Assembly (NCBI GenBank): GCA_017165825.1
Contig: CM029383.1
Span: forward strand, 12,288,710 to 12,352,709
DNA from: Hepsetus odoe
Lineage: Eukaryota > Chordata > Actinopteri > Characiformes > Hepsetidae
Length of the DNA: 64,000 nt
Direction: 5' to 3'
The position numbers and the translations under genes were made by a program. The notes under the pieces were generated by a model, which was not told the origin of the DNA, searched no databases, and worked only from the letters and a program-made list of their open reading frames with translations. Each line of letters begins with the position of its first letter. Position 1 is the stretch's first letter. Positions 35,573 through 45,403 of this stretch are shown piece by piece.

Positions 35573-36446
35573 CTTGTTTTATGGACTTGTGTTATGAAAT
35601 AAATAATTTTGGCAGTATTGTGTAGTTGCAGATTTATTGTAAAAACATACTGGCCTAAGCATACATGACCAGTGCATGTGCCTTGGGACAAGCATGCAGG
35701 GTTTTTGTTACTTGTGCATTCTGGACCCCTTTTCAAAGCACGCAGTACTGGTTGATTGGTCAATTTTATGTTTAGGCTGCATTCTAGCCAATGGATGTAA
35801 ACTGCAAAATGACCAAATTCTACAGGGGTGGGTATGTTTAGTGTAAGTTTAGCGTTATAAATTCTTTCTGGAGCAGTAAAGACTGCCCTAGTAGTGGGGT
35901 AGGACAGGCTTATCAAAATGCAGCTTTAAAAGCATTAATACAAGCAAAGCATATTAATCAAAATAAAATTATAGAAGACTTGGAGTTGCTTGCCTCTGGG
36001 GTTTTTTTTTTTTCTTAAGTGAACAACTTCACTAATGAATCAAGGGGGGTGTAACAGGTACAACTTTTAATAAACTTTGATCAATTCAGATGTTCTCATT
36101 ACAGGAATTGTATACCAAGACTAAAATCAATGACAAGCTCCTGAACTGTCTTGATGGGACAGTGTTCTTGTCAAGTCTGTAAAAGTAGTTGGAGCTCCAA
36201 GATTTGTGGAAAATGGGCTAGTTTATGGTGCAAAGCACACAAATACCTTTAATACAATCATTACAGTAGTTTCGAATGATAATCTTTGGAATGTGAAAAG
36301 CTGGAAATCTGGACATGTAGAAATAAACAAAATGGTAGTCTTCATAGAAGCAAACACTTTCATGCATGTCATATCTTCCTGAATTTCTTGCATTATAAGA
36401 ACAGTTTTGAAACCTTTTATACAGTACGCCAAAGTTGTATTTTCAG
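35573..36446. other. Convergent 3' ends of the importin-alpha gene and chordc1
   Basis: The two stop codons are about 875 nt apart. AATAAA at 35598-35603 serves the plus gene. ATTAAA on the minus strand near 36064-36069 could serve chordc1. No other feature was seen. Confidence 0.6.
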
Positions 36447-36611
36447 TTAATCGTCATCACTATCACTTTCCTTTTTCTCCTCTTTCTCTTTGGACAGAGT
36501 GGTCACAGGCGGAAGGTCCAGCCGTGCCCAAGACATTGGCTCGGCTTTCTTCAACACTATCTCGATCTTAGCAGCCATCATGTTCATCACACTTTTACTA
36601 GCATCAACGAC
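36447..36611 (-). CDS. chordc1: chordc1 exon 11 (C-terminus)
   Basis: 165 nt, VVDASKSVMNMMAAKIEIVL, AEPMSWARLDLPP and an acidic tail ending SDSDDD with stop TAA (complement of 36447-36449). Acceptor CCATAG. Confidence 0.93.
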   Translation of the reverse strand, partial: VVDASKSVMNMMAAKIEIVLKKAEPMSWARLDLPPVTTLSKEKEEKKESDSDDD

Positions 36612-36921
36612 CTATGGTAAGAAAAAATTATGAAAAAGGAATACATTTTGTGTAAAGGAATGACTTAAACTGAAGTGTTTTTGTATTGAAAGAAAAACTG
36701 CCAGCAATGAAAATCACGAGTACTTACACCCCATAAGATGATCTTCTGTTCAAATTCCTTTTCTCCTTCAAATATAATGTGAATATCCAGCTGGAACAGA
36801 GAGAACGCTTTGAGGAAAGAGGCAGTTTGGGTGTTTGAGCATTTATTTCAGTTCTGACTGCTGGGCAGAAAATAAGCCTGAACTTCTGGCTCATTTATTG
36901 TCCCCAGTCACAACTATTTAG

Positions 36922-36963
<42 letters not shown>

Positions 36964-39900
36964 GTGTGTGTGAGAGAGCGCGAATACAAGATTTCATACT
37001 GTGGTACTGTTTCCATCCACGTAGCTCAGTTCAGGGATGGAGTTTTTGGCATAGACGGTTATGGTTACTTGACTCCCTGTTTGGTGCCAGTCAAATCTGC
37101 ACGGCACAACCTTTTTACCCTAAGAACATATAAGAACATTAACCGTGAATTTTAATGAACCAAGACATTTTCCTACAATTTAGTATAGCTCAGGTTAACA
37201 TTACACATCAGAGACATCAACTGACCATGTCCTTCTTGTGCCACAGATGTTTTCCTTTGGAGCATCCCTCTTGTGAGAGAAAAGTGTTGAAGTCAGATGT
37301 TTTCCTCTTGCAGCAGCTCCAGTATTTCATCCTTAGGGATGACCAAAAAGAAAAGAATGAATACAAAAACAGAAGTGACCAGCAATCTCACCTGGCCTAA
37401 TAAACCCCTGTAACAGAGTTTTGAGCCAATTTAAGTATTTACTTTAGTAGCTGTGCACATGTGGAAGGAGTGTCCTGATGTTACCATTAAAACTTACTAT
37501 TAAAAAAATGTAGTCTCCAGACTTCTTTGGAGCAAAATATAGAGATTAATGAGTCAATTGTTATTCAAGTTTACTTCCAATTGAAAACACAAAGCCTTTG
37601 CGTTCCTAACTTCAATCCAAGGTTACACGAAATACATCCTAAACAGCTCAGGAAATTCAAACAAAATCATTGTTTAAATTTCACTGATTCCAGCTCTACA
37701 ATGAATCTTATCTAAACTATTGTTTTTGATCATTTATTATTTAAACACGTGGCCAAAAATGACATGGCTGCCCACTGCTGCATGGTGTGTGTGCGGGTTA
37801 AATACAGAAAATGCATTTTGTTGTCACAGTGGTTCACAATGACACATATTCACCTCCAAAATCAGCAATCAGTATGATTTAATTATTTACTTTTGTAGGG
37901 TTGGAAAAATGCATCATTTATATTTGAAAATTACAAAATTATATTTTATTTCAGGCCTAAATATCCAACTACCCCATTTCCATTTTTCTTTGAACTTGAA
38001 GACTAATGTGCAAATGGAGCTAAGAGGTGTACTCTTAGGTTTGCTGTTCCCCATGTTTAATGAAACTAACAATATAAAATCTTATTTACTATACATGAAA
38101 ATTATGTTTACATTTTACCAACTTAACAGCCATCACAGTGAAGTTTTTAATTTTATGCTGCATCTACTTATCTAAGAGTTACTAAACTACTTCAGAAAAT
38201 ATTTTGCTTTACTAAAATAACAATGAGTAAATGCATAAATAGTAAACCAAAAGTGTATATGAATACAAAATTGTCTTAATTTTAACCGTTTAATTCTTTT
38301 TAAACTGTGTGTGTCATTAATAAACTTATCAATTATTGAAATGATAATTTGCTCATTAGTAACAAGTGGGATTAAAGGGCAGATGGGACTATTTTAAGCC
38401 CCCACCAAACTTTGGTCTTTTCTGTTCTTTGATTGTATTAGTTTAAAAATCATGTAAAACTTGAATGATTGTGTCAAATGGGGGGAAAAAATGATCCACT
38501 GATTACATTACTTATAAAACAAAAATTTACTTAAGATTTAAGTGAGCTTATAAAGAGGTGTTCCCAATAATTATAAATGTGAAATGCTAGCAATCCTTTT
38601 ACCCTTCATGGAAGATAGGGAATCCAGCATGATACAAGCAGACTTCTTCATTGCTCTCTGGTCCACTGAAGGTCTGATGAAGAAAATGGAACAAAAATCG
38701 TTCCATAATTATTCACTTGTAATTTAGAGAAGGACATTTTACTGTTGCGCAGAAACTTTAATTACTGTTAAATTACCTTAGTGCAGCCTCCATTCTTACA
38801 AGATGTTCCCATCTTTATTTCATCCCCTTCCTCCTCTGTAAGACAAAAAAAACACTTTCAACACAAACAGAACAAAGCAATGCCAAAGATAAGGTGTTTA
38901 CACAGGGATTCTAATTTCCCTTACCTTTTTGGTCGGGTGCATTTTCAGACAACTTGAGCTTTTCTAAGGCCTGTTTGAGTGAAGCAGAGACCTTCTGCTG
39001 CAGTCTTGAGATTGGTTCATCAGGGCTGCATCAACAACAATAAAACATGAAGTTGTGTTATATTTACATTTGATCTGTCCAGCTAATTAAAAAGCCCTTA
39101 ACTAAAATAAAATGTTTTAAATAAAAAAAATAAAATGGGGTTTTAAAAGCAGTGGCTCTTAGAATCATGACTCAAAAATGTATTTGAATGTTTTATCTGT
39201 GGTGCTTTAAAAGACCTTTTAGTCAGTTTCTCTTTACTAGGAAGACTTAAATAACCCATTTGCTAAGAGTGACAGGAATAGGGTTTATCTCGCAAAGCAG
39301 GACATTTCCTGTCGATCACTTTTTACTGGAACGGCAACTTATGCTGCATACAAAACCTGCTCTAGGGCCCAAAAAAACAAAAGTTCTTGAGCTAAAGAAG
39401 GGCCAAGCTTCTTGATCCTTCTCAGGTCACTCTGCCTTGCTGCAAGTCCCCGTCACTGCTCCCCGGGCGCTTTCAATAGCTGCCCACCGCTGCACGGGTT
39501 TGAGTGTGCACCGTCTGCTGTGCTGTGACCTCGCAATGACAAGGGTTGTCACTTTCACTTTCACTAGCTAATTAAGTTTCACACATGCAGAAGTCAAACA
39601 CAAACACTTTCAGAGGGTAAACAAATTATACATAAATTTGAAACATGAAGCAATTACAACACAAGCCCCTCTGTTAGAGCAGCAAAAATGATAGATTGTG
39701 CCATTGCTGCTGTATTTAGCCATTAAAACTGCATTTTACATAAAGCAGCGGTGGCCTAGTGGTTAGGGAGTTGGCCCCGCATCGGAAGATTGTGGGTTCG
39801 ATTCCCACCCATGTGGGTTGCCCTGAGGTACCCTTGAGCAAGGTACCGTCCCCATCACTGCTCCCCGGGCGCTTTCAATAGCTGCCCACTGCTGCACGTG

Positions 39901-41006
39901 TGTGTATGGGTTAAATGCAGAGGTCCAATTTCGTTGTGGTTCATGTGTGCTGTGCCATGACCTCGCAATGACAAGGGTTGTCACTTTCACTTTTCACTTT
40001 CACTTTTTTTATATGTCTTAGTGAACAGCACATAGTGCACCACACAAAAATGCTTCCTCTGCTTTTTAATCCATCACACACTGTGGTGCAGGGGGCAGGT
40101 GACAGAACTGTAAATGTAAATACAGTGCTGAAAAGAAACCTTTTTTACCTTGGTCGGCGAATAGATTCCGCTGGTTTAGGCGCTCGGATGAAGGACTCGT
40201 TAAACTTTGGCTTAAGGCTGTCCGCATCCTTCTTTTCTCCAGATGTCTTGACCTCAGGTTTGATGGGTTCAGGGGGCTTCTCCTGGTTATGAGGGCCTTT
40301 TGTACAACCCTGAGAAAAGTTGACAAACAGCCAGAATCTATTTCAGCATTAATGAACGAAGGACACAAGCACAAAACTGTTGTACTGTGTCAATGCTACT
40401 CACAGCAATGCTAAGGAAGTCTGAGAAATCAGTGGTTCTTCTCTTACAGCAGGACCATCCCTGAGAAAGAAGAGCAGCACAAAGTTTAAATGACTTTAAA
40501 AAAAAAAAAAAAAAAACATCTGTTCAGACTCTTCATCACTTCATTACCTTCAGAGCATCGTGAAAAACAGGCACTCCAGGGTGATATGTACACGCGTCTG
40601 TGGATTGAGGGTTAAATTCGAGTGAAAACATAGCCGGAAACATTCAGCCACACAAAAATAAACTGGGCTAATGACCCTAGTTTTACTTCTTGTCTAACTA
40701 GTTGTCTGGCTAGTTAGCTTACCGGGCTAAGCTAACAGGGACAGTTTACAACTATAAACAGTAACCCAAAAGCTAACCGTTTAGTTAACACCTTCACGGG
40801 GAAACAGACTTAAACATTGTGGGTGTTCAAGTGTAACTTTGGTTAGTCCTTCACAGAGCACTACCTATTAGCTTAGCATTAGCTAACTGCCCAAAATGTC
40901 CGCAAAGCGCTATTTTATGCTGTCAGCTCTTTTCAGGCTCACCTTCAGGGTTATTTTCAGGGTCAAAACGCTGTCCACAACCCTTATTGTAACAGAGGAC
41001 AGACAT
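36447..41006 (-). CDS. chordc1: chordc1, CHORD-containing protein 1 / morgana (complete, eleven exons)
   Basis: Zinc-binding HSP90 co-chaperone, linked in animals to stress response and ROCK/centrosome control. Eleven exons join in phase to 338 residues (human 332). CHORD-I (about 5-65) has [30 protein letters not shown] and CTKGPH. A charged linker with a coiled-coil-like helix (SLKQALEKLKL) follows. CHORD-II (about 157-219) has CKNGGCTK, CLYHAGFPIFHEGMKYWSCC and CSKGKHLW. The CS (p23-like) domain covers about 224-316 (PCRFDWHQTGSQVTITVYAK, LKKAEPMSWARLDLP), and the tail is acidic (KKESDSDDD). Cysteine and histidine ligands of both CHORDs are present. itgb1bp2/melusin shares the domains but has a long acidic tail, so is less likely. 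The start lies in a CpG-rich stretch close to the fat3 5' region. Confidence 0.95.
36728..36790 (-). CDS. chordc1: chordc1 exon 10
   Basis: 63 nt, LDIHIIFEGEKEFEQKIILW then G. Acceptor TTCCAG, donor GTAAGT. Confidence 0.92.
36925..36956. repeat. (AT)n microsatellite
   Basis: In a chordc1 intron, about 45 nt from the exon 9 donor. Confidence 0.93.
37000..37119 (-). CDS. chordc1: chordc1 exon 9
   Basis: 120 nt, GKKVVPCRFDWHQTGSQVTI to DGNSTT. Acceptor CTTAG, donor GTATGA. First strands of the CS domain. Confidence 0.9.
37226..37331 (-). CDS. chordc1: chordc1 exon 8
   Basis: 106 nt, MKYWSCCKRKTSDFNTFLSQ then EGCSKGKHLWHKKDM. Acceptor CTAAG, donor GTCAGT (weak at +3). Confidence 0.91.
37332..38602. 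other. chordc1 intron 7
   Basis: AT-rich. A 3' piece of a family A SINE is near 37760-37855; nothing else was recognised. Confidence 0.65.
37760..37855 (+). repeat. SINE A 3' fragment
   Basis: GGCTGCCCACTGCTGCATGG, GGGTTAAATACAG and TTCACAATGACA match the second half of family A. Confidence 0.65.
38603..38673 (-). CDS. chordc1: chordc1 exon 7
   Basis: 71 nt, TFSGPESNEEVCLYHAGFPI then FHE and a split Gly. Acceptor ATCAG, donor GTAAAA. Confidence 0.91.
38777..38835 (-). CDS. chordc1: chordc1 exon 6
   Basis: 59 nt, EEEGDEIKMGTSCKNGGCTK. Acceptor TTACAG, donor GTAATT. Start of CHORD-II. Confidence 0.92.
38925..39025 (-). CDS. chordc1: chordc1 exon 5
   Basis: 101 nt, SPDEPISRLQQKVSASLKQA to ENAPDQK. 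Acceptor ATGCAG, donor GTAAGG. The preceding intron contains two family A SINEs. Confidence 0.9.
39446..39565 (+). repeat. SINE A, 5'-truncated copy
   Basis: Starts in the linker (GTCCCCGTCACTGCTCCCCG) and runs to CAATGACAAGGGTTGTCACT, with a TTTCAC repeat. In chordc1 intron 4. Confidence 0.85.
39744..40006 (+). repeat. SINE A, full-length copy
   Basis: Best-preserved copy: GCAGCGGTGGCCTAGTGGTT, B-box GGGTTCGATTCCC, CCCTGAGGTACCCTTGAGCA, TTTCAATAGCTGCCC, then TGACAAGGGTTGTCA at 39969-39983 and a (TTTCAC)n tail. It is opposite in strand to chordc1, whose intron 4 holds it. Confidence 0.93.
40149..40309 (-). CDS. chordc1: chordc1 exon 4
   Basis: 161 nt, GCTKGPHNQEKPPEPIKPEV through the basic linker to ESIRRP. 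Acceptor TCTCAG, donor GTAAAA. Confidence 0.92.
40404..40460 (-). CDS. chordc1: chordc1 exon 3
   Basis: 57 nt, GWSCCKRRTTDFSDFLSIA. Acceptor TCTCAG, donor GTGAGT. Confidence 0.94.
40548..40597 (-). CDS. chordc1: chordc1 exon 2
   Basis: 50 nt, [17 protein letters not shown]. Acceptor CCACAG, donor GTAATG. Confidence 0.93.
40943..41006 (-). CDS. chordc1: chordc1 exon 1 (coding part)
   Basis: [20 protein letters not shown] then E, plus one base, at donor GTGAGC. The 5' UTR continues upstream. Confidence 0.93.
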
Positions 41007-42106
41007 TATGTGGCGCCAGCAGCTCTAAACTCGCACACCGGTGCTCGTGCTGCAGCCTCTGGTTTGTTCTAGAAAAGCTCCGGTCGCTCCGGCGTGTTTC
41101 GGCAATTTCCGTCAGCGCTCGGAAACACTCGGCCTTTCTCGGCAGTCCCGTCTCCGGAGAGATTCGGGACGCGTCCGCGGGATGAAGAGCGAAGCCGCTC
41201 ATCAATGATAAAACCCATTTTTAACAGAGCGTATCTTTGTGAACTAGCAAAGAGCCACCATCAGCACAAAGCACAGGATAAACATCTCACATTATGTCAC
41301 TTCTGCCCCTTTAGCGCAGGTGATTTGACCTTTAATGTATTTATATTATTTAAACACGATCCCTGCTACCCGTCTAGTCTGCACGTTCAGAGTACGCTCG
41401 GGAACGCGCCCCGGGTGCCATGCGCGCCGCCGACAGGACTGATCTGAGATCAGCAGCCTGGCAGAATCAGTGAGAACACACCGGCTCCGGGAGGAGGATG
41501 GAGTTTAACACAGCGCCGTAATTTCTCTGCTTTTACGGGCAAGAGTGTTTTCATCCTCACGCACACACACCAAGAGGTAAGACATCTCTCTCGTGGTGCT
41601 TTTAGTGGAATCGGAGAAAGTTTAGCAGCGCATGGTTTGATTCTGAGCTCCAAATGAAAGTTTCTGGCGATCAGCTGCACAGATGTTGTCCGATGATCAT
41701 TATGATCATCAAGGAAAAAAATGCTCTAGCTAAAGTTTCTTTCATAGATTTAACTCTTTATTTTCAGATGCATTCACCTGCAGCATCTCACACATCAGTG
41801 TCCATAGCCTACAGCACATTACACTAAGACTGAAATAGGACACAGCGGCAAGTTTTGTGCAGTCAGCGCACGTTAGAATTCACCATTCCTTGGAATTGAA
41901 TGGTTTTATGATCTGAACATCCCATCTGTGTTGAAATTACATTAGATCGCCCTTTCACACAATGTTTTCTGCACGGTGCCCTCATAATCAGTTTATTGTT
42001 AGTTTGTTTTAAAATTTGCCTTTGGTTAGACTTTTAACCCAAATCATTTAAAATAATTTTTTATATTTATTTTTGAATTGATGCTGTGATGCTCTCTGAT
42101 ATACAG
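41007..42106. promoter_or_regulatory. chordc1-fat3 head-to-head region with CpG-rich core
   Basis: CpG-rich between about 41030 and 41550, unlike the AT-rich flanks. It holds the chordc1 5' UTR and promoter (minus), a heat-shock-type TTCTAGAA at 41067-41074, and a candidate non-coding fat3 exon (plus) ending at 41576. 41600-42106 is AT-rich and looks like the first fat3 intron. Confidence 0.55.
41380..41576 (+). promoter_or_regulatory. fat3: Putative non-coding first exon of fat3
   Basis: GC-rich sequence ending CACCAAGAG then GTAAGA, a strong donor with no open frame across it. The next good acceptor on this strand is at 42106, just before the fat3 coding exon. The 5' limit is arbitrary. 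Other 5' exons may exist. Confidence 0.42.
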
Positions 42107-45100
42107 GGCTGCTAGAAAATGGGATGGCTATGAACAGGTTTCCTGGGGGCAGCATGGGGACCCATCCCACCTTCGCCCTCATCTTTTTACTCCTGCTTTC
42201 CTGCTGGGGACAGCTTCAGGTGCCTGGATTCCTGAACTTTCAGTTTACCAGCTCCATCTACAATGCCACCATTTTCGAGAACTCTGCAGCACGGTCCTAC
42301 GTTAGGAGTGAGGTCAAAATGGGCATTGTTCTGCCACAGTCCAGCTCATGGGACATCAAATACTTCATTGAATCGGGGGACGATGAGGGGCTGTTCCAGG
42401 CAGAAGAGTATGTTCTGGGAGACTTCTGTTTTCTACGTATACGGACTGACGGCGGAAGCTCTGCCATTCTTAATCGCGAGGTGCAGGAAAACTACACATT
42501 AAACATAAGAGCTTTGAACAAGGATGGTCTGGAGGCATCTGCTAGAGTCAACGTACAAATCATGGACATGAATGACCTTCGACCTTTATTCTCACCCACC
42601 ACCTATACCATCACTCTTCCTGAAAGTACTCCACTGGGAGCAAGTGTGGCCCAGGTCACCGCCACTGATGCTGACATAGGCTCCAATGGTGAATTCTATT
42701 ATTTTTTCCGAAAAGTAGTGGAGCACTTTGCTGTCCATCCTACCAGTGGGGTTATATCCCTCACAGCGAAAGCAAATGCAGACGAGATTAAAAGATTTGA
42801 CCTTGAGGTGTTAGCAGTCGATCGTGGAATGAAACTTTATGGGAACAATGGGGTGAGCAGCACAGCAAAGCTAGTGATAAACATTATACGTATTAATGAG
42901 TATGCACCCACACTGAGCGCCGTGGCACTCGTCCCTTCATTATTAGACAAAGAGCCAGTTTATGCAGTGGTGACCGTGGAGGATCTGGATGAAGGGCTGA
43001 ATGGGAAAATCGAGTGGGTTGCAATCATTGCTGGGGACCCACTGGAACAGTTTGTTCTTGATAGAGCACCACTTGGCAATGAGTACGGATTAAAAATGTC
43101 TGAGCCTGTAGACTGGAATACATTTCCATACGGCTGCAATCTTACCTTTCAGGCTAAAGATAGAGGTTCACCTCCCAAGTTCTCTAATACTCAGGTACTT
43201 CAACTTCTGGTTAAAAAGCCACCATCTGTGCTGGCAAAATTTGAGAAAGACATTTACAAAGCTACAATTAATGAGATTGCTCCTCCTGGGACCATCATAG
43301 ACACTGTTGGAATCTCTCCCAAGCCACAGTCTGTCAGCTACAGCATGAGCCTCACCTCAGATTCCATTTATTTCAACATTAACACTTTTACTGGTGCCAT
43401 CTCGACTGCAAGACAGTTTACTATGCTGGCTCAGCAAGTTTTTGAGCTTGATGTCACAGAAGCTCTGAGTGGTCTAAGAACCAAGGTGCTGATCAACGTG
43501 GAGGATGCTAATGACAACATCCCCACCTTTACCCAAGCCTCCTATGATGCGTTTGTCAATGAAAGTTCTCCTGTTGGTACTGTTGTTCTTGTCTTATCAG
43601 CTGTCGATGATGACAGAGGGGAAAATGGACGCATAACATACAGCATAGCAAGCCTACAGACTCTGCCGTTCACAATTGACCAAGATACAGGGGAACTGAG
43701 GACATCTAAAGAACTGGATTTCGAGTCCTCTTTAGAAACATATGTTTTTGCTGTCCGGGCCTCTGACTGGGGCTTACCTTATAGACGAGAATGTGAAGCA
43801 AATGTCACAGTACAAATTCTGAATGTTAACGACAACCCGCCCCTCTTTGAACGCATATCATGTAAAGGAATGATTGCTCGTGATTTCCCAGTAGGGCAGA
43901 CAATCATTACTTTGTCTGCCATTGACTTAGATGAGCTTGGCTTGGTGAAGTATACAATATTGTCTGGAAATGAACAAGATCTCTTCAGTCTCAACATGGA
44001 CTCTGGGATGCTTTCACTCAGGAGGTCTCTTGTTGGGGCTAACATTAAAAATGGAGTGTTCAGCTTGAAGATAGCAGCTACTGATGGAGAGATTTTCTCT
44101 GAGCCCACCTTTGTCAACGTCTCAGTTGTGAGAGGGAGAATGCCCTCAAAGAGTTTTAACTGTAAAGACACAAAAGTTGCACAAAAGCTGGCTGAAAAAC
44201 TTCTCAAAAAAGCCAGTGCTATTGGGAAATCAAAGGTTGAAGAAGTCTATAGCGACCTGTATTCCATTAACCGACAGACTCCACAGTTTGAAGCATTTCC
44301 CTCTGATATAGTAGTTCGTGAGGATCTGCCGGTAGGGTCTACTGTGATAAAAGTGAACACCAATGACGGGGATACAGGCTTCAATGGCCGCATTCTTCAT
44401 GTCATATCAGATGGAAATACCCATAGCTGTTTTAATATTGACATGGAAAGCGGTCTGATTTATATATATCAGCCTCTGGATCGTGAGAGGTCAGACAGGT
44501 ACCTGCTTAATGTAACCATATATGACATGGGTCTACCTCAGAAGTCCAGCTGGAGGCTGCTAACTGTGAACATTGATGATGTGAATGATAACAGTCCTCA
44601 GTTTTCCCAGGAGAGCTACACTGCGGTGGTCCAAGAGAACACAGCTGTTGGTACTGAGGTGATTCAGATCACAGCCTCTGATATTGACTTGGGTCAGAAT
44701 GGTGAAATCTCCTACACTTTATTAACCAGCACCTCTCTTTTTGGCGTTAACAGTGCCACAGGATGGGTCTATGTCTCTGGCCAGCTGGACAGAGAATCCC
44801 TGCCTGATTTTACACTAAAAATCGAAGCCAGAGACAAAGCAGAGCAGGGAAACCAGAAGTTCTCTGTGACGACTCTGAAGATCTATCTGGGTGACGTGAA
44901 TGACTGTCCTCCAGTGTTTATTCCCAAGAGTTATACCTGCCGTGTTCTGGAGGACCTTCCTGTGGGCACCGTGCTTAGCTGGCTTCAAACCCAGGACCCT
45001 GACTTTGGTGCTGGGGGCCAAGTGAAATATTCTCTTGCCAATGACTTCAATGGGACATTCGTGGTTAATGTGGAGAGTGGAGCCATCAAGTTGGCCAGGG

Positions 45101-45403
45101 AACTGGATTTTGAGAAGCAACAGTTCTACAATCTCTCTGTGGTTGCTGAGGATTGTGGTCTACCTGTTCAGCTTCGCTCTTCCTCTTTTGTAGAGGTGGA
45201 GGTAGTTGATGTCAACGAGAACCTCAGCGAGCCCTACTTCTCTGAATTCGCACTGAGTGCCACCGTTAAGGAGAACTCCCGCCTTGGAACAAGTGTGGTT
45301 CAAGTCACTGCTAAGGATGACGATAAGGGCAGGGATGGTGAAATAAGATACTCTATCAAGGCAGGAAGTGGGCTTAGCAAGTTCTCCATTGACGAAGAGA
45401 CTG
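42107..45403 (+). CDS. fat3: fat3 large first coding exon (cadherin repeats 1-10)
   Basis: Acceptor ATACAG at 42106, donor GTACGT at 45404. Coding length from 42124 is 3280 nt, 1093 codons plus one base. Two starts are possible: 42124 (strong context) and 42154, where MGTHPTFALIFLLLLSCWG lines up with the usual FAT3 start. A five-triplet upstream ORF at 42119-42133 (ATG GGA TGG CTA TGA) overlaps the first start. The signal peptide is followed by cadherin repeats ending near residues 147, 256, 363, 459, 565, 668, 817, 922 and 1028. Repeats keep the LDRE and DxNDN calcium motifs. Confidence 0.94.
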
